The notes under the pieces: generated by a model
Seen by the model: the letters and a program-made list of their open reading frames with translations, nothing else
The model's database searches: none
Told to the model about the DNA's origin: nothing
Origin: Siniperca chuatsi
Taxonomy: Eukaryota; Chordata; Actinopteri; Centrarchiformes; Sinipercidae
NCBI RefSeq assembly: GCF_020085105.1
Contig: NC_058051.1
Span: forward strand, 19,605,955-19,669,954
Length of the DNA: 64,000 bases
Direction of reading: 5' to 3'
Translations under genes and position numbers: made by a program
Part shown: one piece after another, positions 12,281-33,437 of the stretch
How the letters are laid out: each line of letters starts with the position of its first letter
Numbering within the stretch: position 1 is the stretch's first letter

Positions 12281-14505
12281 CACACTTATGAGGCAGACAC
12301 TGAAGGAATAGTCCAAGACAAAAAAGAAACAGATGTGTGTGTGGACAGTGAACAGAATCCACACCAAGTACAAACTTTTCATACCTTCATATTTAGTATA
12401 AAAGAGCAGGTCGTTTAATCTGTTATCTAGAAATTTTTGTTTTCATTATTACACCTGAAAAGCTGAACCACACTGCTAAATGTTTGTAATTATAATTATA
12501 CTTTTAGCCTTTGCAATCTCTACAAAACAGTAAAAAGACATCAGAACACTTGTTCTTTCCACTTCTGTACAAACATCTTTCCACACATGTAAGCTAAGGA
12601 CACAGGCTATTACCAAAAAGCCCACTTTTTGACAAGCTATTCATTACAATGCATCTTGCCATACATTAAAGTGGTGATAGAAAGAAACAGGCTGCATTTC
12701 CATGGTTGAAAAACGGACAACAGGCAGAGAAATGGCAACAAGAAATCTGTACGGAAAACCTGAAATTAAAACTTCTACAAAAATACAGTATTTGGAGAAA
12801 TGCAATGACACAGGGTGAAGCAACAACAGCAGTCAAATGGCAATGAATCTCTGGGTGCTGACAATCCTGCACATCTCTTTCTGTATTTCTAAATGTTCCC
12901 TATAGTGGACAATAAAATCAATCTAATTTACCAAATGTATTATTAATTTATTGCAGGTGCTTGGCTCATCAGAAGCCACTGGGTCAATTAATAATTGAGT
13001 CATTCCATACACACATGATCAAACACCTGATTTGTTCAGTCAACAATAATTAATATTAAAACCAGAGTCAATGCTCGGTCAAGTTGCACACACACACACC
13101 AACATCCATCCTCCTTGCTGCCGTGATGGGGGTAGGAGAGTGGGTGAGTGACTGAGACAGAAACAGAGGGGCCTGTGTTTACATTGGCAGGGTGAGCAGC
13201 TCGTGAGCCCCATGGAAATGGCCAGCTCACATCTAATGGAGAGAAAGCTCCACCATGACTGACAGGGCCTGCTTGTCTTTGAGGTCCTTCACAAATCAAC
13301 GCAGTCTGTTTCCCAGCGTGCTTCAGTCCCCAGGGCGGCCGCACCAAATGAAACAAATAGATTAAAAGGAAAATGACTGTCATACCAGGAACATGGCAGA
13401 AGGGCGCTCACTGAGGGTGAAGGGGTGCATGCGGCACAGGAAAGCCGGACACTTAATGAGTCGTCCTGTACAATTCCAGCACTAATGGAGGAGCTGGAAC
13501 GCCAAGGACGTCCCAACAGTGTAATTTCTGAGACTGTCTTCATTGACAATGTACAGTATTTCACCCCCAGAGAGGAAAATGAATCTACAAGTAATTGGCG
13601 TACGTTTCTTTCCATGTTGTACCGATATGTTTCCACCATGTGTTCCCGAGCCATTTTCTCCATCTAATTGCATTCATAAGGAAAATAACAACCAGCGCTG
13701 GGCCCCAGTGGTCTCAGACCACAAATACAGAGCTGATCTTCTTTTAAGATGTGCATAAATTTTAGAAAGTGGAGTTTTCATCATAAAGCCTAGCATCACC
13801 ACCCGTTTCACAATACCATCTGTCTTCTGGGAAGAGAATGGATCTCCATAAACAGGCACAGACTCTATTGATTCACATAATTACATTAGATGGCTTTAGT
13901 CCTTTTCACAGCAGCTTTATGGTTATAGACGGGTTCACGGAGCCGGGACACGTCTAAGCAGAGATAGCCAGCTGGAGAGGAAAAAAGGTTCAGCAAGGGC
14001 AGAGGAGAAATTAACGAGTGAATGGATTGATGGACCGACAGGATAACACAAGGCCTGTCCCATCCATCACTGTCAAAGAAGGGACACACACACAGCTAAT
14101 AAATTGGATGCAATTATGTTATCCAGTTGATGTCTGTGCACCCTACACTTATTCCTCCACCTGTTACTCCTCACAAATCATCTTTGTTGAGATTAAGAGA
14201 AAGCTTAGAGATGATTTCCACCCTGACAGTCATGCTGTGCACAATAAGCACTGCCAATTCCAACCAGAACCCAGTTCTTCCCAGCACCGAAAAGAACAGC
14301 TCTTTATTCTGTGTGAACGCACATCAGTACATGTACAACAATCTTTAGGAAGATACACAGTCATAAATCTTCGCAAAAAGCCCATGAATGCCATCTTGTG
14401 GAGGAGAAAGAGATGACTCCTGAGTTGTATTGAAACGGGCATCAACATTCAATAATTGCACTGACAAGAAGCACCACGCGTCTATTTTGTATCAAAAGTG
14501 TTGTT

Positions 14506-14511
14506 TTTATT
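14506..14511 (-). terminator. aar2: Candidate aar2 polyadenylation signal
   Basis: AATAAA on the minus strand, about 0.8 kb downstream of the aar2 stop codon. Another AATAAA-like hexamer near 14665 would give a slightly shorter 3'UTR. Nothing else is recognisable in the 3'UTR between 14512 and 15324. Confidence 0.45.
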
Positions 14512-15324
14512 GAAGGGAATTTGGATCCAATAAATCATAGAAAAGTACAACTTTTAAAAGTTTTGAAGAAAATAGCTCTTTATGTTTGACCAATTTACCA
14601 TTACAAACCACGACTGTCATTTTCTAAACAGTGTGCAACAAAAAGAATTTATCAACATATCACATTATTTATTTTTAATAAATGTATAGAACCACTACAG
14701 TCTCACAATAGTATACTTTTGTTTTCTTCTAGCAAAATCCTGTATAACTAGAATTCTCAAACAGTTAAAATTAACAGGTAATAGTAATCACACGTCTTCA
14801 TCCATGCAGTTATTATGTGGCAATTCTGCTGAACATTTAAGTTCTCCATCACTAATGAAGCTAACAGCTCTGTGTATGACTTTGTTTACACTAACTACAC
14901 AAACTACAGTGAGATTTAAAAAACTAGGGGGTTGATTTTGGCAATATATGTGTTACAACTAGGGTTCTAAAACTGTCAGGCAATGCAAGACAACTTGCTC
15001 GCTGAGCTTAGAGAAAATCACCACCAGAGGGCACCACTGACATTTAGAATAATGCAGCTCTGCCATAATTAACACTTGATGATTTAATAACATTTGCTTT
15101 CTTCATAACAGGGTACAAATTGTGTACATTTATAAGAAGATGTTGTACAGCCCACATGTAACACCCTCAACACACTGTTAGAGAACTACTTGTTTTACTG
15201 AAACCAAGAGTGTGTGGTCATTTGGAGGACTGTGGCACTGCAGAGGCCGGGTTGTTCAAGTTTCCTCAAGCCTTCTGAGAACCTTTGGATATGGTGGTAA
15301 ATATCAGGCTTCACTGCTCTCCTT

Positions 15325-17494
15325 TCAGTCCACTGTAACACCTTCGGGCAGCTCCACCACCACAGGGGCACAGTCATCCAAGTCTGCATCAAAGTCCCAG
15401 CGAAATTTCTTGGTCAGGTGAGCTTTGAACTTCTCCGCTCTCTTGCGCAGTGTGCCGTCTACACCGGGTCCGCTGGCAAACTGGAAAAAGTCCTGTGAGA
15501 AAAATAAGTCAATGTTATGATTTGTAATTGTAAATGTGAACATCCCTGACAACAGTAATATTTTAGGTGACGCTTTGACACTGCTGTTGATTTACTGTCA
15601 TGGTCCAGGCATGTCTGTGTGTGTCAAACCATTTGGTCACAACATCCAGGATCATGAATGCACATACAGTATATTGTACGGGAATAAATTGGGATTTAAC
15701 AGCCTATTGTTTTAAAGAGCAGAAGCTCACTGAACGCCTGTCACATGAAATACATATGCTTGCCTTAATCTTGTTTTGTCCTGCTGAGAGAAGACAGGGA
15801 GCAGACACTATTATCACAACAACACTGAACTAGCGTATGCAGCAATCAGTCAAAACCAGACATGAGAAAGGAGACTTTGTTATGAGAAGAAACAATGTTT
15901 GTTACTTACAGACAGAAATTCCTGTTAGAGGGAGACAACTCAAAGACTCCACATTTTGCTGTGAGATTTTCAAGTCGGACTCTCTCTCCGTGTACACGAA
16001 TAAAAACTTGTATTCACAGTTGCGTAGACAGATTTTTTTCTACAACAATATGTATTTAGGTACTGATTTACTTAAAATGTGTCATCTACTAGGCCCATAA
16101 TTATGTTATGTGAGCTATTCATGACATTGACATCACATGCTGTAGATAAATGGTAAATAGACTGCATTTATATAGCGCCTTTCTAGTATTCCGACCACTC
16201 AAAGCATCCATACACTACATGTCAACATTCACCCATTCACACACATATTCATACACATCCATGCAAGGTGCCAACAGCTCATCACTTCGACATGCAGGCT
16301 GGGGCGAGTCGGGGATCGAACTGAGATTCTACTGACAGAAGCTACATACAGTAGCTGTTTCTTTCATTTGTATGTACTTTGAGATTATGTTCAGTTGTGC
16401 ATCTACCTGCAGTGTGGAGGTGAGGAAGTTGTTCTGAGACACAATGTCGACAAAGAAGTCAGGCGGGATTTCTCCGAGCTGGTGGTAAAGCACAGCGATG
16501 AGCCCCAGGTAGAGCTCCTTACGTTTTCGCATTGCCTCCTCTGATCGACACAGCAGAGCTAGGAGACACTTCCAGTGCTCAAAGCCCTCATATGCATTTC
16601 CAATCAGGAAACACACAAAGGCAAACTGCAGCTCACCTGAGAGGGGAGAGACGAAATTTAGCTAGTTCTTTTATACATATAAATGTAATTGTGTGGTATT
16701 TTGATTATATAATATTAGTATATCTAACCTAGCAGGTTGAGAGGCTGCAGCTTGTGGTTCTTCTCCAGCACAGTCTCCAGGGCGTAGCTCAGGTCCAGGC
16801 TGCACTGGGTGATCTCGGCCGGTGTAGCCCCTGGAGGGTAGGTCTTCTCTGGGATAACCGAGAAGCGCAACTCCGTCCCCTCCCTCTGCTTCATCCTAGG
16901 GAGCTTGTTGAGTCCCTCCTTCATGCTCTGACAGGCTGTGTCATTCCTCGGCTGCTCTGCCCTGTCTTTGGTGTGTCTGAACTGAACCTCAGGGATGACG
17001 TCACTGAAGGCACATATACGACCTGAAAGGGGCTGCAAGTTACTGACCACCTCCTCGCTCAGACGGTCAGTGAGGGACACCCATTTCCTCATCACCTCGT
17101 ATGGATAGGGCCCCAGGAAAGGATCCAGGTCTCGCAAAGTCGCCCTGATCCGGCTCACCTCCTCTTTGTTCTGGGAGGCTGAGAAGTCCAGATCTTCTTC
17201 TTTGGGATCCCAGTTGGCCAACAGGATCTCTCTGGGCTTGAGAGTGAGGAAGAGGCCCATCTTTGGGCCAATTTCTCCTCCACAGCTTGGCGGGTTAACA
17301 GAGCAGTAGTGGAGGAAGTGCAGGCCTGGGGGGATCATCTTCACACCCTTGAAGCGGGGACCAACCTGCCAACTCTTGCAGTCAATCCCCAGCTCTGTAC
17401 CCTGAGGAACACCCACCAGCACCAGGGTAGCTCCCTCCTCAAACAGCCTCCGAGCAACATCTGGATCCATGTCTACAATGCTGCTGTCGGCCAT
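15325..17494 (-). CDS. aar2: AAR2 splicing factor homologue (U5 snRNP assembly chaperone)
   Basis: Three coding exons on the minus strand: 17494-16729, 16636-16407 and 15492-15325, giving 387 aa (human AAR2 is about 384). Junctions are GT-AG and in frame. The reading runs from [20 protein letters not shown] through the landmarks [27 protein letters not shown] and [10 protein letters not shown], then [20 protein letters not shown] at the end of exon 1. Exon 2 carries [18 protein letters not shown] and NFLTSTLQ; exon 3 carries [11 protein letters not shown] and ends [15 protein letters not shown]. These match the AAR2 N-terminal beta domain and C-terminal helical domain. Family knowledge: AAR2 binds the RNase H-like and Jab1/MPN regions of PRPF8 in a cytoplasmic U5 snRNP precursor and is later exchanged for BRR2. 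The ATG sits in gacATGG context. It is tandem with the next gene upstream, whose poly(A) signal lies only about 0.4 kb from the likely aar2 first exon. Exon 3 departs from human around [14 protein letters not shown], a normal variable stretch. Confidence 0.96.
16148..16335 (-). mobile_element. tRNA-derived SINE in aar2 intron
   Basis: On the minus strand a B-box-like CAGTTCGATCCCCGACTC lies near 16310. The body follows: GCATGTCGAAGTGATGAGC, then GAATGTTGACATGTAGTG and GCGCTATATAAATGCAGTC, ending in TTTACC. This is the body and tail of a SINE found throughout spiny-rayed fishes. It is inserted in the same orientation as aar2 transcription, in the intron between coding exons 2 and 3. Confidence 0.75.
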
Positions 17495-17530
17495 GTCTGC
17501 TCTGCCAAGGGCTACTTGACGTAAACTTAC

Positions 17531-17917
17531 TGACTAAAACAAAACAGGCAACACAAGAACTAAACTCCGCTTTAAACTGTTAAGTGAGAGATTTCCATGT
17601 TCGGAACATTCAGTTGGATTTCCTCAATGTGTGACATTCACTGTTTTTGATGGATGCAGTTTATTTGTCTCTGAACAACGTAGCGAGAAAATATAACGGG
17701 AATAAAACATTTAAATAAGCCGGTTTTAAACGCACAATTTTATAAATGTGCTAGTAGTGGTATGTATTTACCGCAACGAAACCTTGTGTAGCTGGTTGTT
17801 GATGTTTCGTATCGTTAGGAAACCGTTTGGTCGAGGCTGTGCAACATCTCTTCTGCTCCGGACGGAAACGGTGCTGTATTTTAAGTGTTCCGCTTCTATA
17901 GTAATAGAGGCTTTACC
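17531..17917 (-). other. aar2: Candidate aar2 5'UTR intron and upstream noncoding exon
   Basis: Thirty-six bases upstream of the aar2 ATG, the minus strand reads a pyrimidine-rich acceptor (tgttttgttttagtcag) at 17531. A good donor, CCTCG|gtaaagcc, lies at 17917/17916. This suggests a noncoding first exon upstream of 17917 and a roughly 390-nt 5'UTR intron. The exon start was not determined. No protein evidence bears on it, so it rests on splice-site appearance alone. Confidence 0.45.
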
Positions 17918-18287
17918 GAGGAGGTCTACTGCAGGCAAAAAGGTATTGTTGTTTACATCTCACTCCAAAAGAGATTATTAACTTGATTATGATATTAGAT
18001 AAATATCTTTTTTTTAAATTACCTATTTACAGGGATTCCTTGAAAGCGGCAAAAAAGCTAAATTGTGACAAAAGCCAAATTTACTTTTAATCAGTTCTTT
18101 ATAACTTATTACTTTTCTTTTACTTTATCTTTTTGTAATCTCTTGTAAGCTGTTGTTGTACATTGATTATGTTAAACGTCTATTGTGCTGATACTACACT
18201 TATACTACCACCACTAACAATAATAATAATAATCAATAAAGTACCAAGACTTCATTTGAGTAGAAATCAGACATTTCAGTCAGTGTG

Positions 18288-18293
18288 TTTTAT
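18288..18293 (-). terminator. Candidate polyadenylation signal of the C20orf204-like gene
   Basis: AATAAA on the minus strand, about 420 nt past the stop codon. It leaves roughly 370 nt before the likely first exon of aar2, so the two genes are tightly tandem. Confidence 0.4.
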
Positions 18294-18712
18294 TATATTG
18301 CATATACTCCAAACATAACAGACAGAAGAACATTTCATGGGTATGATGAGATATGGTTTACAAAGACAAAAATGGTTGTTACAACAGAGACCTTGGAAAA
18401 TGTGCATATTTTGAAAGTATTTCAATGCATTGTGGGTATTTTTAGCTTATCTGTGGTTACTATAAAACTATTCCATAAAACAACATAAGGAGCAATGCTG
18501 ACATGCAAAGTCTGGTATAGTTTTTTTTAATACACAAAACACTGAGAACTTGACAACAGTAAACAATCATGACATTGCATTTGAAAAACAGCTATCTAAA
18601 TACAGTGGGTCATTGGCCTGTGTTTGATGCAGTGAACTTTCTGGAAATTCACCTGATATCTTCATGAGAAAGTAGCACAGGCCTACAGGAACCAGGAAGA
18701 CCCAACATTTTT

Positions 18713-20451
18713 CTACTTTGAGAGCATATAGACACTCTGAAGTTTCTGCCAACAAGTGATCAGTGCCTTGATAACTCTGATTAACCTGATCCTCTTTCTC
18801 TTCTTCCCTCGTATCTTCTGGACAGCTGAACAAGAGGCTTTCTTCCCCTGAAAGCATACAACCAGAATAGATATTGTTATGCAGCAACATGTTGGCTTTT
18901 CAGTGATTTACTTTAGTACCGTTCTTATCAGGGTCACATCATATTTATGTATTCCTGAATAGCTCAGACCATCTGCAAACTTTTATTTGTTTCTTATTTT
19001 ATTGTATGAGAGGGGTGGTAACGAGTGGGATATACTTTTCTGTGCAGTTTTGTTTTGCTCTTGTTTAGTTTGTTGTGTCCTTATTTATTCTGGGGATATT
19101 GAAAATCGATAGATATATTCATTCAACAAAAATGGAAGAATATAACTCTCTACAGTCCTTCTCCTCACCATATAATCCGGGCTGCAGTTGTGAATGATGA
19201 GCTGCTCCATGCTCTCCAGTGGCTTTTCCAGGTCAGACTGCTGCTTGCCATTCCTCTGACACCGCATCTGCTGTGTCATACCATAGATGGAAATCAGGAT
19301 GCGACGTGCCTACCATGGGATAGCAGCCAAAAAGAAACAGGGTTTCAAATAGTCCATCTAGCTCATCCATTAATGGTACTATACAAGAAATTTAAGTTAC
19401 ACTTCAGAATTCCCTTGGTGGAATTCTTCCTTTGCATTTGCCAAATCAGTCAGCCACACAGGCAGATTAAGTGACAGGTTCTTGTGAAACCCACAGTATA
19501 ACAGTATCAGGACAAATTAGACTGGTATGAGTCATTATTACCCTGTCCATGGTGCTGAAAGTGCACATAGTGTAGTGCCATTTACCTTTCCTGAGGGACA
19601 GGGGTCTCTCTCTTTGGCGGTATTAAATGAGCCAGTCAAATTCTGCAAAAGAGCAACCAAATATGGATTTATTAAAAATAACTGAAATTGCCTGTCATTC
19701 AAAAGAGAAAAACAATGAGATATGAGATTTACTGGTGCAGTGAAGACAGTGGCAAACACTGGGACACTGCAGCCTATCACAGGACATTCAAGCATTGCTC
19801 CCACATGTTTAATTAAAGCTGCAACTGGCTCGGATAAACTGACATTTAGACCATGCAGGTTGATGGAGCGAATAATCAAAATAAAGACAAGTAAATTAAA
19901 AATGGCTCTATCAAAGTCGCACATGAAGGGCACACAGTCCCAAAGACATATCTGCAACAATGTTCTCATACCAGATTCTGCAGCTCAACGAAGACGACCT
20001 CTCTGTAGGAGCCCAGGATTTCTTTATAGTTACATCTACGTTTACCACAAGAGTTGGCCAACAAGAGAACCACCAGGACACTACGGAGGACAGTTCCGGT
20101 CAGACACTATGAAAGAGAGATGTGTTATTATTATTATACAGATGTTACGAAAATAGTGCAGTCTAAATCAACAATGAGGACAAAAGATCATGAATCATTG
20201 TTAAAGTTTCTCCTACTAGAACGCACAATGCGCTACAGCTTGACGTGCGTTAAAGCATCAGTCGGTTTGCAGCAGTTTGCACCACATGCCATCTTGACGA
20301 ATAGTCTTATACACAGACTTCATCGTCAGCGGCGCAACTTCGAACAACTTTCTATAACAGCTCATCTGTGGCGTAAACACGCACCAGATGTTAAAACCAC
20401 ACGTACCATTTATCATGTTCTACTGCAGGATCCTCAGACGAGCAAAGCCAT
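18713..20451 (-). CDS. C20orf204-like small secreted protein, predicted four-helix cytokine-like fold
   Basis: Exons 2-5 are well defined on the minus strand: 20106-19972, 19642-19586, 19309-19169 and 18847-18713, joining in frame for 155 aa plus a very short exon 1. Order: a hydrophobic signal peptide (SVLVVLLLANSCG), a first helix CNYKEILGSYREVVFVELQ, an N-glycosylation site NLT, a second helix RRILISIYGMTQQM, a third around LEKPLESMEQLIIHNC, and a basic final helix ending ALITCWQKLQSVYML. Human C20orf204, as I remember it, has the same order (C..LRHYR..IFEDLQ, NLT, SILLSIS, TCWEKL). Its gene neighbours PRPF6 in human too. Four cysteines appear shared (helix A, before helix B, end of C, in D). 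All introns are phase 0. Exon 1 is uncertain: either ATG at 20451 (Met-Ala-Leu-Leu, donor CTC|gtctga) or a lone ATG ending at donor ATG|gtacgt near 20407. Function is unknown; a secreted cytokine-like ligand is my inference, and the basic stretch could instead be a nuclear signal. Confidence 0.8.
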
Positions 20452-22569
20452 CTCAATCAGTAGCAGGGAGATCCAAGGAATTACTCCTCATCGCTGCGTT
20501 CATTATCTCCAAACCCTTTTTCCCCAGTATTTTTAAACTTCCTCTGGTGGATAGGTTAACGCGGTGGCTGTTAGACGCCCCCTTCCGATGTGGGAGTCCG
20601 TGGTTTCCAACATAACCGAAGTAGCTGCTGCTCCAATTTCCTTCCCCGTCATGGATTGCTGACGCTGAGGTTAGGATTTCACCAAACTCCAGTCCGATCA
20701 AGTCGAGTAAAACTTCTGCAATCAATCACTTGGCTTCATCCTTTCAGTTTCGTTGGAACGACGTGATACCGAGGAATAGGGAAACGGTGCTTAATGGCTA
20801 TAATGTTGAAAAATGTACACAATGCAGTGATCCAAACCAGTTTCGGCAAAACCAAAAAGGTACAAAGTTTCAATGAAATCCCATACATAACAACCAAAAT
20901 GCTGACCATACACGGGAACAGCATGTACGGATTAGTGTGGGTACAACTTTTGGACTGAATTGTCTGGGAAAACACATCTCACAAAGAAACTAACTGTGCA
21001 CTCAGAATTAGATTTGACATTTAAATCACAACAAAACATTTTATAATATGACTTGTTTGGGAAAAACAGGGAATGGTACAACAAACTTTGTTCTTTGTTT
21101 ATTGGATGCCTGCAAAGTATTCAACGCATTTCAAGCAAGCTATGTAAAAAAAAAAAAAAAAGCAGGTCATTACTACAACATGAGAAATCATGTAATAGTC
21201 CCTGACAAGGAGTTTATATACACTGCTAAACAGACATAGCCAAATCTGGACCTCTTACATATCCACATGGACAAGTTAGAACAATAAAATTCCTCATTTT
21301 TTTAAACACAATTTCTGACAATAACAACTGATCACTTGATACTCAGTGACACTTAAGATCTCAGTCCAAACATACTGTAAAGGTGGAATCAACCTGTGTG
21401 TGTTTTGTTTTGTTCTCTCTTACAGTGCCTATTTAAAGTTTTAATTTTCATTTCTGCTTTTTCATGTTTGTTTTACAATTTACACAGCAACCACACTGGC
21501 TGAAATCAGAATTTCGACACTAATCAGCAGAAAAACTAAGACTGACGTCGGTGTGAAAACAAAACAAATGTAGTACAAATATAAAACAAAATAACTGATT
21601 GCCTCAAAGTTTTAACCTCCTTTACTATGACACACCGATATCATTACTGGTGCTCTGACATTATGAGAATTCACATTATATGTTGCATGGAGATCACGTG
21701 TGTAATCAAGGAGCGACAGGTGGATGCGCTCCAAAACCTGGCCGATACAGTGCCGGTTTGGCATGGTTTCCCTCCATTTCAATTCGGTACACAGAACTGG
21801 CACACAGCGCTTATATCTACCTGAATCGACGGCTTGTGCAGCAGTTAAACAAAGTTCCACGTGGCCCAACAGCATGGCCAAACAATAGAGACCAGTAAAC
21901 ACATGTATTTAACATGGGTGGTCAGGGCTGGGTCCAAATAACAAAAATTAAGCACCGTCTCTGCCACCACTTAAAAGTTGTCAGAAGATTAAATTAAAGC
22001 TGATTTACTACACTTCACTTGGATGGGTGTGTATCTCTTTAGTTATTTAGAGAATTATTCAAACAACTGTTGCCTGGGTAATTCACTAGGTGCAGCTTCA
22101 ACAGTTTGTTTTCCCAACAGTTTGCTTCTTCTCGCAACATCCGAGCTAATGTTTGCCAGAAGGCATGTGGGAGAATTAAACAAACTGGAAGAAGGTTCTA
22201 TAGTCAAATGACACCAAAATTAAACCTTTTGACCATAATACTAAACCATATTTCTATCGTGAGCAAAACAATCTTCTCTGTAACAGACTTGGGAGAAGGT
22301 TTACTTCACAGCAAGATAAATCCCTCAAACATAAAGCCAAAGCTACGCAGGAATAGCTTAAAAACAACAATACCAATGTCCTGGAGTGGCCGAGTCGAGG
22401 TCCAGACCTCAATCCATCTGAGGACTTGAAAACTGCAGTTCACTGACAGTCCCCATACTTCCTGAAAGACCACAGACCGACCCACAAAAACATACTGCTG
22501 TTGCTACTACTATAATCAGTGATTTTGAGTTTTATATTGGTACTTAGCCAAATTTAAAATGTGTAGAGA
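20452..22569. other. Intergenic region between prpf6 and the C20orf204-like gene
   Basis: No exon is recognised. The minus-strand frames at 20453-20725 and 20736-20975 lack known motifs and probably include the 5' flank of the C20orf204-like gene. The part from about 21.42 kb onward belongs to a decayed Tc1-like element. Confidence 0.5.
21148..21163. repeat. Poly(A) tract
   Basis: Sixteen A residues. They could mark the end of an old retroposed copy, but no flanking duplication was seen. Confidence 0.6.
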
Positions 22570-22690
22570 TTTATTTTCACTTTGACATGAAATCATAATT
22601 TTCTGTTGATAAGTACACAAACTGTGATTCAATTTTGTACAACAATAAAATGTGAAAAAGGTAAGGGGGTATGTGTGAATACTTTGTATC
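21423..22690 (+). mobile_element. Decayed Tc1-like transposon
   Basis: On the plus strand, 22366-22428 reads TNVLEWPSRGPDLNPSEDLK, the last-Asp/Glu region of a Tc1/mariner DDE transposase. A shifted frame just before it corresponds to the usual PKHTAKATQEW segment. The right end, AATAAAATGTGAAAAAGG then GTGAATACTTTGTAT (to about 22690), is a typical Tc1-like terminal region. The left end near TACAGTGCCTATTTAAAG is less certain. The reading frame is broken, so it is a dead copy. Confidence 0.75.
22570..22575 (-). terminator. prpf6: Candidate prpf6 polyadenylation signal inside a transposon remnant
   Basis: First AATAAA on the minus strand after the prpf6 stop codon, about 235 nt downstream. 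It lies within the decayed Tc1-like element at about 21.4-22.69 kb. No AATAAA was seen between 22690 and 22808. Confidence 0.4.
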
Positions 22691-22808
22691 TGCCGCAGGT
22701 GGGCAAGTCCTGGTAAAGAACAATATTTGAGCATGTCCATAGCTGTTTCCTGCTAGCCTGGTGACTGCCAGAGTCCTCCAGGTGTTTTCAGTCCAAATTT
22801 CCCCCGTC

Positions 22809-33437
<10,629 letters not shown>

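Larger units (their letters stand above)
862..14505. other. Intergenic region downstream of aar2, no convincing gene
   Basis: I see no exon series and no recognisable protein on either strand. Open frames here (for example at 1271, 2372, 4462, 6427, 8070, 13289 and 14018) lack family resemblance and splice context. The stretch holds interspersed repeats at 3.48-3.81, 5.24-5.46 and 10.35-10.70 kb, CA/GT microsatellites at 5.47, 10.97 and 12.25 kb, and a single candidate exon at 2824. Unique-looking sequence at about 8.0-8.4 and 13.4-14.0 kb could be conserved noncoding DNA. Confidence 0.6.

Noticed and set aside
13289..13663. 124-codon minus-strand frame in the region downstream of aar2
   Set aside because: Overlapped by open frames on both strands, no recognisable motif, no splice partners.
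14018..14416. 132-codon plus-strand frame
   Set aside because: Composition looks random, no known domain; lies just past the presumed aar2 3' end.
20453..20725. 90-codon minus-strand frame just upstream of the C20orf204-like gene, considered as its first exon
   Set aside because: Its frame terminates before any donor that would join exon 2 in phase; no resemblance to the family N-terminus.
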